A DNA stretch of 64,000 nucleotides from Tethya wilhelma (Eukaryota > Porifera > Demospongiae > Tethyida > Tethyidae). The position numbers were made by a program, and so were the translations under genes. Below the pieces are notes generated by a model that saw only the letters and a list, made by a program, of their open reading frames with translations, did no database searches and was not told the DNA's origin. How positions within the stretch are numbered: the first letter of the stretch is position 1; each line of letters starts with the position of its first letter. The DNA lies in the NCBI GenBank assembly GCA_964030475.1, contig CAXIPT010000006.1:2793714-2857713 (forward strand), given 5' to 3'. This document shows, piece by piece, positions 20,904 to 33,141 of the stretch.

Positions 20904-23900
20904 CTAAAAGTTGAACCTGTATCTATACTGTGTGTCTACATACTTCACTCCTGGCAATACACACAACTCCTCAAAGAGGATATTGGCGGCCATATTGGAT
21001 GTCCCTCCACTGGGATCATAGAGAGGATTCACCTAGGGAATCATAAATATAAATATTATGGGTTACTATTATACAGTTGGAAATGTCATGTTTTTTGTAT
21101 GCTATTCAAACAATGTCACTGAGTATGAAAATTTAAACTTCTGCTTATATGTTCAATATAAGTGCATGCATGCCATGTATAACTTTTTAAAAAATTCTCT
21201 CTCATTCTTAACAATTTTTTGCATCAACAAAAATTTTCTGCTATCATTTGTATCCTGGGAAGCCACCGCATTTTTTCATGGTGTATATATCGTGAAGAAA
21301 CATGAGCAAGGGGGGCCGTTTAGGACTCTGAAGTGATACTCCAGTGCTTTAGAGAAACTTCAGGAGACAATTTTTGTGTTGCTTTCCCTTGTGGATAATA
21401 TTAGTTCTCTGTTTCAAGTGTGAATTTAGCGTATAAACTGCCAAAGTTGACTGAACTCTTGCTCAAGTCAAAACTGCACTCAAACAGCTCAAAAGTGGAA
21501 AGAAACTAGTTAAGGTTTACCAATATTACCAAGTGTATTTCGATAGTAATGTCTGTCAGTAGGCATGTTCTAAAACGATTGTATCCCAGCGCTTAGGTTT
21601 ACTCAATATTACCTCGTGTATTTCCGATAACGCCCTATAGTAGGGATGTTACATATAGTACAACGTTATAATCATATATGCACAAAAATTATATTGAATC
21701 ACCTCCTACTGATTGATACACTCCTGAATAAGATTCTGTACAATTTCACTCGTACCCAGGCTCTCCCTTTTGGCCTTCAAGGAGGGAGCTAGGGGCCGGG
21801 GAACGAGCCTACAATTTCACTGATAATAATTCAAATATTGGCTGATGGTGGTATTCATATGCCAATTTGCCAAATTTAGTTCCACGTCAAATTTTCCAGC
21901 AATATGGTATCCTGGTTTCATGTATGTACATATAATAAATGCATACATTTGTACGTATGCATATTGCAAATGTTATCACCATAGCTAGCTCATTCTGCCA
22001 AATTCAAAGTTAGGCTCCAGTATTTCTCCCAAAGAGAGGTAGGGGGGCACTCCCCCCTCCTTGCCTCAATCTGTCTAATTTAATTCTCACCAAATTTTCC
22101 GGCTATACGATAGGTGACACATTTATTTACTTTTCACCTCACCTCAACAACATCACCTCCAATGAGATTGAGTCCTTGACAACCACGAACAATTTCAATG
22201 GCTTGTACAGGAGTGAGACCAGCAACCTCTGGAGTTCCTGCATGAAAGCCATGAATATAGTGCTCATATGTTGTTCATGCAGTATACTCATGTATATACT
22301 GGCTGTAAATCGGGAAAGTTCAAATTTTTCACTTGCTTATTAATTTCATGTGTTTAATTTTTGCCATGTTGACTAATTCAGCAAAGAATGCCATACATTT
22401 TAAATTTTTACATGTTTAATTTTCACCACTTGCATGTACGTATGGTGAAAATTTTTCAATAGTGAAAATTCCTCATCTATGCATGGTATAACATTAATAG
22501 AAACCATGCATATACCGTAATTTGACTAAATTAAATATTCGCATCGGGGAAATTTTCGTACGCATGCATCGCCTTGTGCGAAAATTAAACACTCAAAATT
22601 TGACAACCCATTACCAATATTAACGCGGGTGCCACACATGTACAAAAATTATACATGTGAAATTTTAACATACAGAATATTTTCAATGCAAAAATATCTC
22701 AAACTACGGTAGCTGTAGCCAACAATTGGTGACATAATCATAATTACAGTAATTATACTGCACATTATATACCTGTCCCAGGACAAGCTGTTGGGTCAAT
22801 GCCATCAATGTCAAAGGTAAGATAGACGGGAAAGTCTCCCATCTCTTTCCTCACCATCTCCATCAGTGGTACCATGGACCTATGCCAACACTGCTCAGCA
22901 AAAACCATCCTTACACCCTATAAGAAAACAACAACAACAAAAGAGAGAGTTGAAATAGTTATCAGTGCCAATATTATTAAAACAAAGCCAAACAGGCATA
23001 CTGAAAATTAATGTCTTTTCAGAACTTAAGTTTGTTAGGCACTGAGATGAGAAACTGACTTAGAAATAATTTATTTCAGATTTGCAAATACATGCACATT
23101 AATAATACCGGTAGGACTATTATTGTATTATATAATTATTACATCACATGTTAGATAGTGCCAATTAATAATTATTAATAGTGGACCCTCCGAGATAGGG
23201 ACACTGTATTATAAACCTCTCAATAAAGGACAATTCTTGGTTTCCAAAATTTCAATTCCCTATTGTAGCAATACAAACAGAACCCCGAGAAGAAGATAAC
23301 CTCTATACAAAGGACAAACAAGCTGAATTTGTATTGTCCCCAAGGGTCCTTTGTTCGGAGGTTTCACTGTATTTTGTTGAGCACTTGATGTGAAGCATCA
23401 GGTGTTATTTCTCATCAGGAATATTTATCAAAACAAGCCGAGTGTTGAAACTACACCCAGATGAGGTATGACACGAGTACACAGCTTTGCAGACTCAGAA
23501 TCAAAGCAATATCATGTGTGCGTATTTGAATGCTTACTCGGAACTGAGTTAGGTGCACTTGTGTCATACTTCCTCTGAACTACAACACAGTAATGTTCAC
23601 AATACTGTCATATAAAGTTACACCTACCATGTTTTGTGCCCATTCTATAATTTGAAGGTCAGCCTCTCCATAGAGTGGTCCACGGAGTCCAATCTGAAAC
23701 ATGTGCTTGGGACTGATGCAACCCTCCTCTAAAGCCCTCCTAAAAGGGGTTCCATGTGCTATGTTTTCTCCCATCATCGTATCATTCAAATCTAAATGAG
23801 CATCAACTTGTACTAGTCCAACAGCTCCATACTTTTCTTTGGCAGCTCGGAGAATGGGCAGGGTCAAAGTGTGGTCACCACCCACAGTTAATGGAATACA

Positions 23901-24317
23901 GTTGGCTTTGAAGATCTTCTGGTAATAGTCTCGAATGATGTCGACTGATCTTGTTAGGTTGTAAGGGACTATAGGAACATCTCCAATGTCTGCTACTTGT
24001 AAGGACTGGAATGGATCAGCTCCTGATGAACTTTGGGGACGAACAAGGGTAGACTCACAGCGAACTGATCGAGGACCACCTCTTGTTCCAGAACGATTGG
24101 AGCAGCCTGTGTCTAGAGGAATTCCCACAATGCAAACATCCAAATTCTCTGGGTTGTTCTCCTGCAGGGGGAGTCTGAACATGGTGGCTATTCCACCCAT
24201 TCTTGTCATCTCACTTAGGGACTTTGGTTGATTAAGCTTTTGCTCAAGTGTCACTGCGGACGTCGAAAACAGACGACTGCATCTTGCCACAAAGGAACAG
24301 AGCTTGATCAGACTCAT
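20904..24317 (-). CDS. Agmatinase-family ureohydrolase, copy 3
   Basis: Exons 24317-23628, 22917-22773, 22237-22143, 21032-20904; 352 residues. Keeps GGDH, DAHLDLND, the DIDGID motif and the [24 protein letters not shown] end. The N-terminus [20 protein letters not shown] has the hydrophobic/basic look of a mitochondrial presequence and is shared with copy 4, so these two are closest relatives. Region [16 protein letters not shown] differs from copies 1 and 2 (MYDSD.EL..WAQ). Exon 3 has GGD where the others have GAD. The introns are larger than in copy 1 and contain MITE-like sequence. Confidence 0.92.
21751..21810. mobile_element. Hairpin mini-element (TAGCCTCGT family) in the last intron of copy 3
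   Basis: CGTACCCAGGCTCTCCC ... GGAACGAGCCT. The 12-mer TACAATTTCACT occurs at 21739-21750 and again at 21810-21821, flanking the element like a target duplication. The same insertion is in copy 4 at 25571-25630. Confidence 0.6.
22512..22711. mobile_element. MITE with TACCGTA terminal inverted repeats
   Basis: Left end TACCGTAATTTGA; the reverse complement of the right end is TACCGTAGTTTGA. About 200 bp, in the second intron of ureohydrolase copy 3. No open frame. Confidence 0.6.
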
Positions 24318-25124
24318 AATTCGTCGTGTTTATTCCGACTGAACCAGTGAACAGAGTCATTATAAACAAAGAAAATGTTTTTCGTAAAATAGGAAAGGGT
24401 CGTTAAAAATTATTATTCAATCTCGTATAACGAAATACTAGCCTATCGAGCCTCTTTCTCTCCCTGGCGTTAGGCAGCGGTGAGAAAAGGGTCTAGGTCT
24501 AGCATGCACAGGTCACTTTTAATTGCCTACGTCACGGCCGTTTTCGACCAATGAGCGCGAGCTTTCGAAATCTCAAAAGCAATTACTGCGGCGTAGGCGC
24601 TGCAAGGCCGTATTAGCTGTGAGGTTGTAGGATAAGTGGTGTTATGAATACTACAGCGGCGCGCTAGTATTGTTACCACTGCTACAAAAGGTGGTGAATA
24701 TCATTACAGTTACCAGCTTGGTTTCACAACCACTTACAACCAACCACATCATGCATCAAGTTATGGCTTCTGTACTAATAAAAGAAGGAAACTCTCGACA
24801 AAAAGGCGTGTACAGTGTTTATTGCTTTTTTTTGTTATGTGTGTTTTCACATCTGATATATGTTTGTTGAACTCCTTTGTATAGCTCTAGATCTAAGTAT
24901 TATTTTGCAAGCACCGATCGATGGGGTGCAGGAGAGTGAAAGATACATACTTTAAAAGTTCAAGTTTAATTTTAATAGTCAGCATTTCTTGACAGAGAAG
25001 ATGTTGACTTTGCGATGTCACAGCCATGCATGCATTGGTGTATAAGTGGAATTAAGTTTCTCAACTTTTCAAACGTTAAACAGCAAGAAGAAATTAACAG
25101 AATTAGCAAGTCAAAAATAATATA

Positions 25125-28097
25125 CTAAAAATTAAACCTGTATCTATACTGTGTGTCTGCATACTTCACTCCTGGCAATACACACAACTCCTCAAAGAGG
25201 ATATTGGCGGCCATATTGGATGTCCCTCCGCTGGGATCATAGAGAGGATTCACCTAGGGAATCACAAACACTATGGGTTACAAGGTATACTGCATTATTG
25301 GAAAATTTCAAGTAAGTTTTCGTATGCTATTAGAACATACGAAAATTTACTTCCGCATTATGTACAATAGTAAGTGTAAACCACATAATTAATTTTATTA
25401 TATGAAATTTTCAAAAAAATTTTGCTCATTCTTAACAATTTTTTGCATCAACAAAAATTTTCTGCTCTCATAATTATGATTATAGTCATATATGCATACA
25501 CAAAAATTATATTGAGTCACCTCGTATACTGATTGATGCATTCCTGTATAAGATTCTGTGCAATTTCACTCGTACCCAGGCTCTCCCTTTTGACCTTCAA
25601 GGAGGGAGCTAGGGGCCGGGGAACGAGCCTACAATTTCACTGATAACAAACCAGGATACCATATTGCTGGAAAATTTGGCGTAAAACTAAATTTGGCAAA
25701 GAGGCAGATGAGACTCATGAATTTAAGTGCTGCCAAATTAAAATCCACCAATATTTATACATGTACAATGCAAATATATACATACATTCGTATGTATGCA
25801 TACTGCACATGTGATCACCATGCATATAGCTAGCTCATTCTGCAAAATTCAAAGGCTGCATGTTTCCTCCAAAGGGGAAGGGGTTGCTCTCCCCTCCCTC
25901 CCCTCATACAAAATTTTAATACAACCCCCCCCCAATAATTTTCTGACAATTTTAAGCAACTCTCCCCTCTTTACTTTTGTCCTGGGGGAAACACTGGGCT
26001 CAATCTGCCAATTTAATTCTCACTAAATTTTCCAGCTATATACAGTATGCTGCACATTTATTTACTTTTCACCTCACCTCAACAACATCAGCTCCAATGA
26101 GATTCAGTCCTTGACAACCACGAACAATTTCAATGGCTTGTACAGGAGTGAGACCAGCAACCTCTGGAGTTCCTGCATATAATTTTGAAAGCCATACACT
26201 ATTCACTACAAGTGTCAGCATCAATAGAAACCATATTATAGCTATAACCATGCAATAATTGGTAGAATGAAGCTTTATTGCATGCTGCAACATGCCATAA
26301 TCATATTATACTGCATGCAGTGCCATGCATGCAAATACCTGTCCCAGGACAAGTTACTGGGTCAATGCCATCAATGTCAAAGGTAAGATAGACAGGAAAG
26401 TCTCCCATCTCTTTCCTCACCATCTCCATCAGTGGTGCCATGGACCTATGCCAACACTGCTCAACAAAAACCATCCTTACACCCTATAACAACAACAACA
26501 ACAACAACAACAAAAGATATATATAATTATTATAGTTAAAAAACTATCAGTGCCCATGCAGCCTCCATACATACTGAAAATTCTTTTCTGCATGAGAACT
26601 TATACCGTATAGCGAGTAAATTTGGCAAGGATTAAATTGGTAAATTATTCTTCAAATTGCCAAACTAAATCATCAAACATGCAGTTATCTACGCACATGC
26701 ATACATGCATATAAACACTGCAGTGAGCAGAATTAAAATGCCAAAATTAAAATTGCCAATAATACAAGCTATAGTACACCTTTGCTGACTCAGCTAGCAC
26801 CAAAAGTATTGAGGTATGTCACATGCTCTCTAAGTGGGTGATTCCCTCATAGGCTCATACATTATGCAATACAAAATTACTTATGCTTCATTGAAGTACT
26901 AGCTCTAGTGCATGCATGATTCCCTCAAACACAAAAGGTGCAAGCATTAGTGGTCTTGTCAATAATTATTTGTACAAATTGAGACATGCCTATAGTAAAC
27001 ATAGTAAAATAGGCCAGTTCTTTCAAGTACAAAGGTGTTATTAATAACACAATACCACAAATTTCTTTATACTTTGGCACTAAAAGCAGTATATAATAAT
27101 TAAAGTATCATTAAATTTTGAAAGGTATGGCCGGTAATAGTATAATATTATATCTACTTCTCTTCATGGATCTCCATTATATAATGTAGAATTTAGTCTA
27201 TATAAGTCTGTGATTATTCCATTTGTTTCTCTAAGTGCGGTTGAACTCACCAGCAAGTGTTTTTTCATGCACTCTTTGTTCATTACAAGCGACACTTTGT
27301 TCAGTATTTGAATGCACTCACTCAGCGAAAGTGCAGTTGTGCATGTACATACCTCCTCTGAGCTACAACACAGTAATATTCTCAATACTGCCACATAAAG
27401 TTACACCTACCATGTTTTGTGCCCATTCTATAGTTTGAAGGTCAGCCTCTCCATAGAGTGGTCCACGGAGTCCAATCTGAAACATGTGCTTGGGACTGAT
27501 GCAACCCTCCTCTAAAGCCCTCCTAAAAGGGGTTCCATGTGCTATGTTTTCTCCCATCATCGTATCACTCAAGTCTAAATGAGCATCAACTTGAATTAGT
27601 CCAACAGCTCCATACTTTTCTTTGGCAGCTCGGAGAATGGGTAGAGTCAAAGTGTGGTCACCACCCACAGTTAATGGAGTACAATTGACTTTGAAGATCT
27701 TCTGGTAATAGTCTCGAATGATGTCGACTGATCTTGCCAGGTTGTAAGGGACTATAGGAACATCTCCAATGTCTGCTACTTGTAAAGACTGGAATGGATC
27801 AGCTCCTGATGAACATACGGGACGGATGATAGAAGACTCACAGCGAACTGATCGAGGACCACCTCTTGTTCCAGAACGATTGGAGCAGCCTGTGTCTAGA
27901 GGAATTCCCACAATGCAAACATCCAAATTCTCCGGGTTGTTCTCCTGCAGGGGGAGTCTGAACATAGTGGCTATTCCACCCATTCTTGACATCTCATTTG
28001 GCGATTTTGGTTGATTAAACTTCTGCTCAAGTGTCACTGACGTCGAAAACAGACGACTGCGTTTTGTAACAAAGGAACAGAGCTTGATCAGACTCAT
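25125..28097 (-). CDS. Agmatinase-family ureohydrolase, copy 4
   Basis: Exons 28097-27411, 26483-26339, 26172-26078, 25253-25125; 351 residues with the same phases as copies 1-3. [12 protein letters not shown] and DIDGID are kept. PTACPGTG is replaced by PVTCPGTG, and [12 protein letters not shown] replaces the .RPQ.SSGA.PF of its sisters, so some substrate-pocket drift is possible. The presequence-like N-terminus [20 protein letters not shown] pairs it with copy 3. It is head-to-head with the arrestin gene at 28488, sharing a 390-bp upstream region. Confidence 0.92.
25571..25630. mobile_element. Hairpin mini-element (TAGCCTCGT family) in the last intron of copy 4
   Basis: Orthologous position and nearly the same sequence as 21751-21810, including the AATTTCACT repeats on both sides. 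The insertion therefore predates the copy 3/4 duplication. Confidence 0.6.
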
Positions 28098-28487
28098 AAT
28101 TCGTTGTAATTAATTTTTGAACTCAAACAAAATGTTCTTCGCAAGCCGCAGTACCGGCAAAATCCGGATACTGTATAATATTACGTAACTCTGCAATTCA
28201 AAAGCAATAAGAAAGTATACGGACTACCGGCACCATTGACTATGTATATTTTACGGAGCAGGTAGCCACAGCCTTTTCCACAATGGGATAGGGTCAGATC
28301 GTGAACGTGATTGTAATGTTAACCTTTGACCCTTTACCGTACTACTCGAAGTCGTACTCTAACCCCACAAGGTTTGTAAATTACATAATTTTGCAAAATA
28401 ATTAAACCATACTAAGGTACGACTCTTGCATATTTACAAAGATGTGATAATCTAGTCAGATTCAAGAAAAACTTGACAAGGAAAACT
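28098..28487. promoter_or_regulatory. Shared upstream region of two divergent genes
   Basis: 390 bp between the start codons of ureohydrolase copy 4 (-) and an arrestin-domain gene (+). It must hold both promoters; no specific motif is called. Confidence 0.45.
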
Positions 28488-29473
28488 ATGGTGAAGAAAT
28501 TAGAAATCATTCTTGACAAAAAGTGCTTTACTCCAGGATCCCCTGTATCAGGTAGTGTGATTCTGAAATTGAAAAGGCCAAAAAGTTACCAACTTATCAG
28601 AGTTGAGTTCATCGGCAAGGCATGGTCGCATTGGGAAGTGGTAGGTCATACAGAATATTATGTATTTGGTGATAAAGAAACGTATTTCAAGAGATACATG
28701 TTACTCTGGGAGAAAAGTGAGGACTTCGGACAGTTACTGGCTGGAAAACACAAATTTCTATTTGAGTTTCAACTCCCACCTGACATTCCATCATCATTCA
28801 AACATAAAATTGGATGTGTTGAATATTGTGTACGGGTAAAAATTATGGAAAGTTCCACTACAGAAAAGATTTTACATTTCAAAACTATTGATGTTCCCAT
28901 CCGTGAGTTAGTTTCTCACGCAGATTTGCCTGCATTAATACCCAAGCATTTTGATTCGTCTGAAATCAGCATTGGTTCCTTAACTCGTGACCCAGGACCT
29001 ATTTCATTCTCTTTGGACCTTCCACGTAGATCGTACTGTATAGGTGAAGACATACAATTTGTTGTAAATCTTGTAAACTTACCATGAGTCCACGAAAAGT
29101 GCTGTTATCAGCAAGAATTATAAAGGAAATCACCTTTTACGAAGGTGCATTGGCCATTGAAAACTTGAGTAAGACCAGTACTGTTGCCTCTGCTCAGTCT
29201 CATACTGTTGGTGCAAGACGAACAATCGTATGGGACACTCATGTTCACATACCAAGAAACACTCCCAATACTGTGCAGACCAATTGCAGGTGCATCAGTG
29301 TAAAGTACAATCTCATTGTGAGTGCTAGAGCAGTTCGGTCTAGGAAGAAAGTTGATGTGAGTACTCCTATTTTCATCAGAGGTGGTGCTGCAGATTATGC
29401 AACAGAGCGAGAATTACTCTCACATTTTGAAATTGGTCCAATTTCATTGCCTGTCGGAACTATTGATGCATAA
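28488..29473 (+). CDS. Arrestin-domain protein, frameshifted (+ strand member)
   Basis: Alpha-arrestin-type fold in one exon. The first frame (ATG at 28488, MVKKLEIILDKKCFTPGS; to TGA at 29087) covers the N-terminal arrestin domain and the start of the C-terminal one (GPISFSLDLPRRSYCIGEDI, VVNLVNL). The second frame, 29084-29473, continues SPRKVLLSARIIKEITF to the end. Paralogues read through this place (VNGSSRKVRLQL), and only 8 bases separate the aligned codons, so one base is missing or two are extra. Stop and restart overlap as ATGA. It could be a pseudogene, an allele or an assembly error. There is no PPxY tail. Confidence 0.8.
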
Positions 29474-29833
29474 CAAAATAATATTATACTGTTCAAAATT
29501 AATCAAACTTTATATGTATGCGTAAAAAATTCTCATCACAGAATAATTTTAATGGACTAATAATCCAAACACACGTTAATTTTAATTAAAACTAAAAACG
29601 CTTAAGTTTAAAGCAAAAATAGCCTTAAAAATTAAGTTGGTTAAAGTTACAACTAAAGGAAAAATTGCCCAAAAAACCCAATTTTAGTTAGTTAAAACCC
29701 TTATAGTATGGCCTTTTTTGAAAACATTTTAACTAAACTAAAACTAACTGAACTTTTTTTGAAGTTTAGAAATAAATCTGAATAACATTTACTAACTCAG
29801 AGGTTTTATCGTAACACTGAGCATGCAGTGCAA
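29474..29833. other. Intergenic between convergent arrestin genes
   Basis: AT-rich, with runs of AAAACTAAA and AACTAAAACT. No gene seen. Confidence 0.5.
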
Positions 29834-30790
29834 TTATTGTAATTCACTCTGAGTTTTGTGTCCAATAACTATCGTAGTAGTCACAGACTCATCCATACCC
29901 CATGGGACAATATTAATCACTTTCACAACAAGTGCATACTCAAGGTTGATGAACCTGCACTTGTTGATGATGCTGGGTACAAGGTCATGGGGTACAACCA
30001 ACTCAGGATTCCAGACTGTTGAATTTCCTCCCCTAATCTCTTGACTGGTTACACCATGCACTGTTTCTTCATCTTTTATGGTACTTGTTTTCCGCTCCTC
30101 AGAGGGACCCCTGGATAGTATTATGGTTTCCAACTTCTTGATCAATAGCTGTAGTCGTACCTTTCTTGAGCTTCCATTTACAATCTCTATCGGGAATGAG
30201 ATCGTTTCACCACAGGCAAAGCCAGCACGTGACAGTTCGAATGAAAATACTATTGGTCCGGACACAAAACAGAAGCAACCTACTTCGTTTTTCTCCCGTT
30301 GAAAGTGCTGTGGTCGAAGTAAGTCAGCATCCCTGAAATTGATGCTCTCATAGACAGTCAAATCGTTCTTAATCGAGTTGTCACCAGTCAAATACCCACC
30401 ATGGACCAAACCTTTAATAGAGTAGCTTATCCCACCATAAGATGAGGTCTTGTAAGAGGAGGGGATGTTTTGAGGTAGTGGAAACTGGAAATGAAAGTTG
30501 TGTACCCCTGGTGGCAATTCACGGTTGGGTGCCTCTTCACTTTTCCATACGACTAAACAATTGTTTCGTTTTATGTACTCTTCTTTATCTGTGTAGGTGT
30601 AGGTAGTGGTAGTATTGCCGATGGTTACTTGTTCTGACCATTTGATGTGAGCACTGCCAAACATTTTGATTTGAATTTCGTAGAATTGCTTTGGTTCATC
30701 CAGCTCTACTACTAGTATTCCAGACACAACTGATCCAGTAAAGAAATATGGTCGATCCAAATCTAGTTTCAAGCTATAGACATGATAACA
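29834..30790 (-). CDS. Arrestin-domain protein 1, start codon out of frame
   Basis: About 312 codons open, from LKLDLDRPYFFTGSVVSG to GHKTQSELQ. It contains both arrestin halves (LPQNIPSSYKTSSYGGISYSI; GPIVFSFELSRAGFACGETI). The neighbour starts ATGGCTATATGTTTGAAGC, whereas here the aligned sequence is ATGTCTATAGCTTGAAAC, one base shorter. The ancestral ATG at 30790 therefore meets TGA at codon 5. It may be silent, may start at an internal Met, or may reflect an assembly error. It lacks the Pro-rich tail of the longer arrestins downstream. Confidence 0.8.
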   Translation of the reverse strand, partial: CYHVYSLKLDLDRPYFFTGSVVSGILVVELDEPKQFYEIQIKMFGSAHIKWSEQVTIGNTTTTYTYTDKEEYIKRNNCLVVWKSEEAPNRELPPGVHNFHFQFPLPQNIPSSYKTSSYGGISYSIKGLVHGGYLTGDNSIKNDLTVYESINFRDADLLRPQHFQREKNEVGCFCFVSGPIVFSFELSRAGFACGETISFPIEIVNGSSRKVRLQLLIKKLETIILSRGPSEERKTSTIKDEETVHGVTSQEIRGGNSTVWNPELVVPHDLVPSIINKCRFINLEYALVVKVINIVPWGMDESVTTTIVIGHKTQSELQ

Positions 30791-31254
30791 ATATTATAGC
30801 AGGGTTTGTTGTTGGCAGTTTTTTTTAAAAAAAACAAGCTAGAATTTGAGCTATGTAGCTAGCATGCATGCTGATAATATAGTCATGCTGTGAACATGGT
30901 GTACGTGTGATAGGTAGAGTTCATGTACTATGGCCTGTAGTGGAATCTATGACCTTGTTTAGCTGAATCCATTGTAGGTATTGGGTACTAATTAACATGT
31001 CGTGATAACCCATTGCATAAATTCTGATCACCTCGTGAGATTAGGTATCACCACTATGAGTATATAATATAACAGGAGAATAGTAACCCACTCAAGAATT
31101 TAGTAACCTTCTCACTACATATGGCCCAACCACTGACTGTGATGTGGTGTCGACAGCTTCAAGTTCTATAATATTATTATAGGAAACAGTTCGATCATAC
31201 CAAACTAATGATTCCCTAGAAGCTGTCTGACAACATATCCAAGGCTTTGGCTTA

Positions 31255-31345
31255 GAGTGAAGTCGAAAGCAAGTCACAGTAGTATGGTCATGCAACAGAG
31301 CACTGAAGAATTACTCTTCCATTTTGTAATTGGCTAATGACGCAT
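31255..31345 (+). pseudogene. 3' remnant of a plus-strand arrestin gene
   Basis: GAGCACTGAAGAATTACTCTTCCATTTTG...TAATGACGCATAAC lines up with the last codons of the 28488-29473 gene (ERELLSHFEIGPI...TIDA). It lies downstream of arrestin 2, tail to tail, as the intact pair does. Confidence 0.55.
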
Positions 31346-31510
31346 AACAATAATTATTGTTGACAAATAGTTTGAACTTGACTCATCACTAAAATTAAAC
31401 CTCATGCACATTAATTCACAATTATTATTTATTATTAAGTTTAATGGACTGATATCATATAATCTATAAACACAAAACTTATTATTACAGCACAATCACT
31501 CTATTATAAT

Positions 31511-32446
31511 TCACTCTGGGTTGTGTCCAATAACTATTGTTGTAGTCACAGACTCATCCATACCCCATGGGACAATCACTTTCACAACAAGTGCATACTC
31601 TAGGTAGATGAACCTGCACTTGTTGATGATGCTGGGTACAAGGTCATGAGGTACAATCAACTCAGGATTCCAGACTGTTGAATTTCCTCCACGAATCTGT
31701 TGACTGGTTACACTAGCTACTGTTTCTTCTCTTTTTACAGTACATACTCTCTGCTCTTCAGTGGGAGTCTTGGGTATTATCATGGTTTCCAACTTCTTGA
31801 TCGATAGCTGCAGTTTTACCTTTCTTGAGCTTCCATTTGCAATCTCTATTGGGAATGAGATTGTTTCACCACAAGCAAAGCCAGCACGTGGCAGTTCGAA
31901 TGAAAATACTATTGGTCCGGACACAAAACAGAAGCAGCCTATTTCTTTTTTCTCCTGTTGAAAGTGCTGTGGTCGGAGTAAGTCAGCATCCTTGAAATTG
32001 ATGCTCTCATAGACAGTCAAATCGTTCTTAATCGAGTAGTCACCAATCAAATACCCACCATGGACCAAACCTTCAATAGAGTAGCTTATCCCACCATAAG
32101 ATGAGCCGTTGTAAGAGGAGGGGATGTTTTGAGGTAGTAGAAACTGGAAATGAAAGTTGTGTACCCCTGCCGGCAATTTACAATTGGATGCCTCCTCTTC
32201 ACTTTTCCATACGACTAAACAGTTGTTTTGCTTTATGTAGTCCTCTTTTTCCCTGAAGGTGTAGGTACCGGTAGTATCGCCATATGTTTTTGTTTCTGAC
32301 CATATGATGTGTGCAATGCCAAACAGTCTGATTTGAATTTCAAAGAGTTGCTTTGGTTCATCCAGCTCTACTACTAGCATACCAGACACAACTGATCCAG
32401 TAAAGAAATATGGTTGATCCAAATCTAGCTTCAAACATATAGCCAT
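31511..32446 (-). CDS. Arrestin-domain protein 2 (short form, intact)
   Basis: A single-exon, 311-residue protein with the ATG at 32446 (MAICLKLDLDQPYFFTG). N-terminal half: VVSGMLVVELDEPKQLFEIQIRLFG, WKSEEEASNCKLPAGVHNFHFQF and LPQNIPSSY. C-terminal half: GPIVFSFELPRAGFACGETISFPIEI and IVPWGMDESVTTTIVIG. Alpha-arrestins are trafficking adaptors. This one stops just after the fold, without PPxY motifs, so it could not recruit NEDD4-type ligases that way. It is the cleanest member of the short subfamily and the reference for judging its broken sisters. Confidence 0.9.
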   Translation of the reverse strand: MAICLKLDLDQPYFFTGSVVSGMLVVELDEPKQLFEIQIRLFGIAHIIWSETKTYGDTTGTYTFREKEDYIKQNNCLVVWKSEEEASNCKLPAGVHNFHFQFLLPQNIPSSYNGSSYGGISYSIEGLVHGGYLIGDYSIKNDLTVYESINFKDADLLRPQHFQQEKKEIGCFCFVSGPIVFSFELPRAGFACGETISFPIEIANGSSRKVKLQLSIKKLETMIIPKTPTEEQRVCTVKREETVASVTSQQIRGGNSTVWNPELIVPHDLVPSIINKCRFIYLEYALVVKVIVPWGMDESVTTTIVIGHNPE

Positions 32447-32747
32447 AATAGCAATAATGGCAGGGATTTTTTTTTACCAAGTTAGAATTTGAACTATATA
32501 GCTAGCATGCATGCTGGTTTAATAGTCATGCTGTGGACGTGATGTGTGATAGTGCTGGAGTTCATGTACCTGTAGTGGAATCTATGACGGAGTATGACCT
32601 TGTTCTGCATGAATCCATTGTTGAATAATAGTAGTATAAATATTGGGTATATACTAATTAACATTGTATGTTGTGATAACCCATTGTCATATATAAAATT
32701 CTGATCACCTCATGAGAATAGGCATTGCCATAATTATGAGTATAATA

Positions 32748-33141
32748 TAGTAAAAATTTCAAAAAAATAAGTAGTGTAGGAATGGACAGTGCGGTAAAAA
32801 GTATTGGAACAAGGCACAGTCTCAGTTTCGGCACATGACTACTTCATTTTTATTCTTGATCCCTAATATGGATTTTCAGTGTCCTGTTGCAATAATCTGT
32901 ACACTGATAGTACCATATACGTATAGCTTAGTGCAAGCATTGGTTCAATATCTACAGTAACTATAATCACTTGGCTAAGCAATGGAGTAAACTATAACAA
33001 ACGGGTATATAACTTAAACTGGACTACTGGCCAAGAGTTGGGCATAAAAATGAAGTAGTCATGTGCCGAAACTGAGACTGTGCCTTGTTCCAATACTTTT
33101 TACCGCACTGCCCATTCCTACACTACTTGAAATTTTTACTA
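32748..33141. mobile_element. Non-autonomous element with about 100-bp inverted repeats
   Basis: Left arm 32748-32863 and right arm 33044-33141 are inverted copies. Shared blocks include TAGTAAAAATTTCA, AGTAGTGTAGGAATGG, CAGTGCGGTAAAAAG and GGCACATGACTACTTC. The left arm has a small insert near AAAAAAAT. The 180-bp core has no open frame. Confidence 0.88.

Noticed and set aside
28473..28487. Upstream TTG start for the plus-strand arrestin
   Set aside because: The ATG at 28488 (MVKKLEI) aligns with paralogue starts; TTG is not expected in an animal gene.
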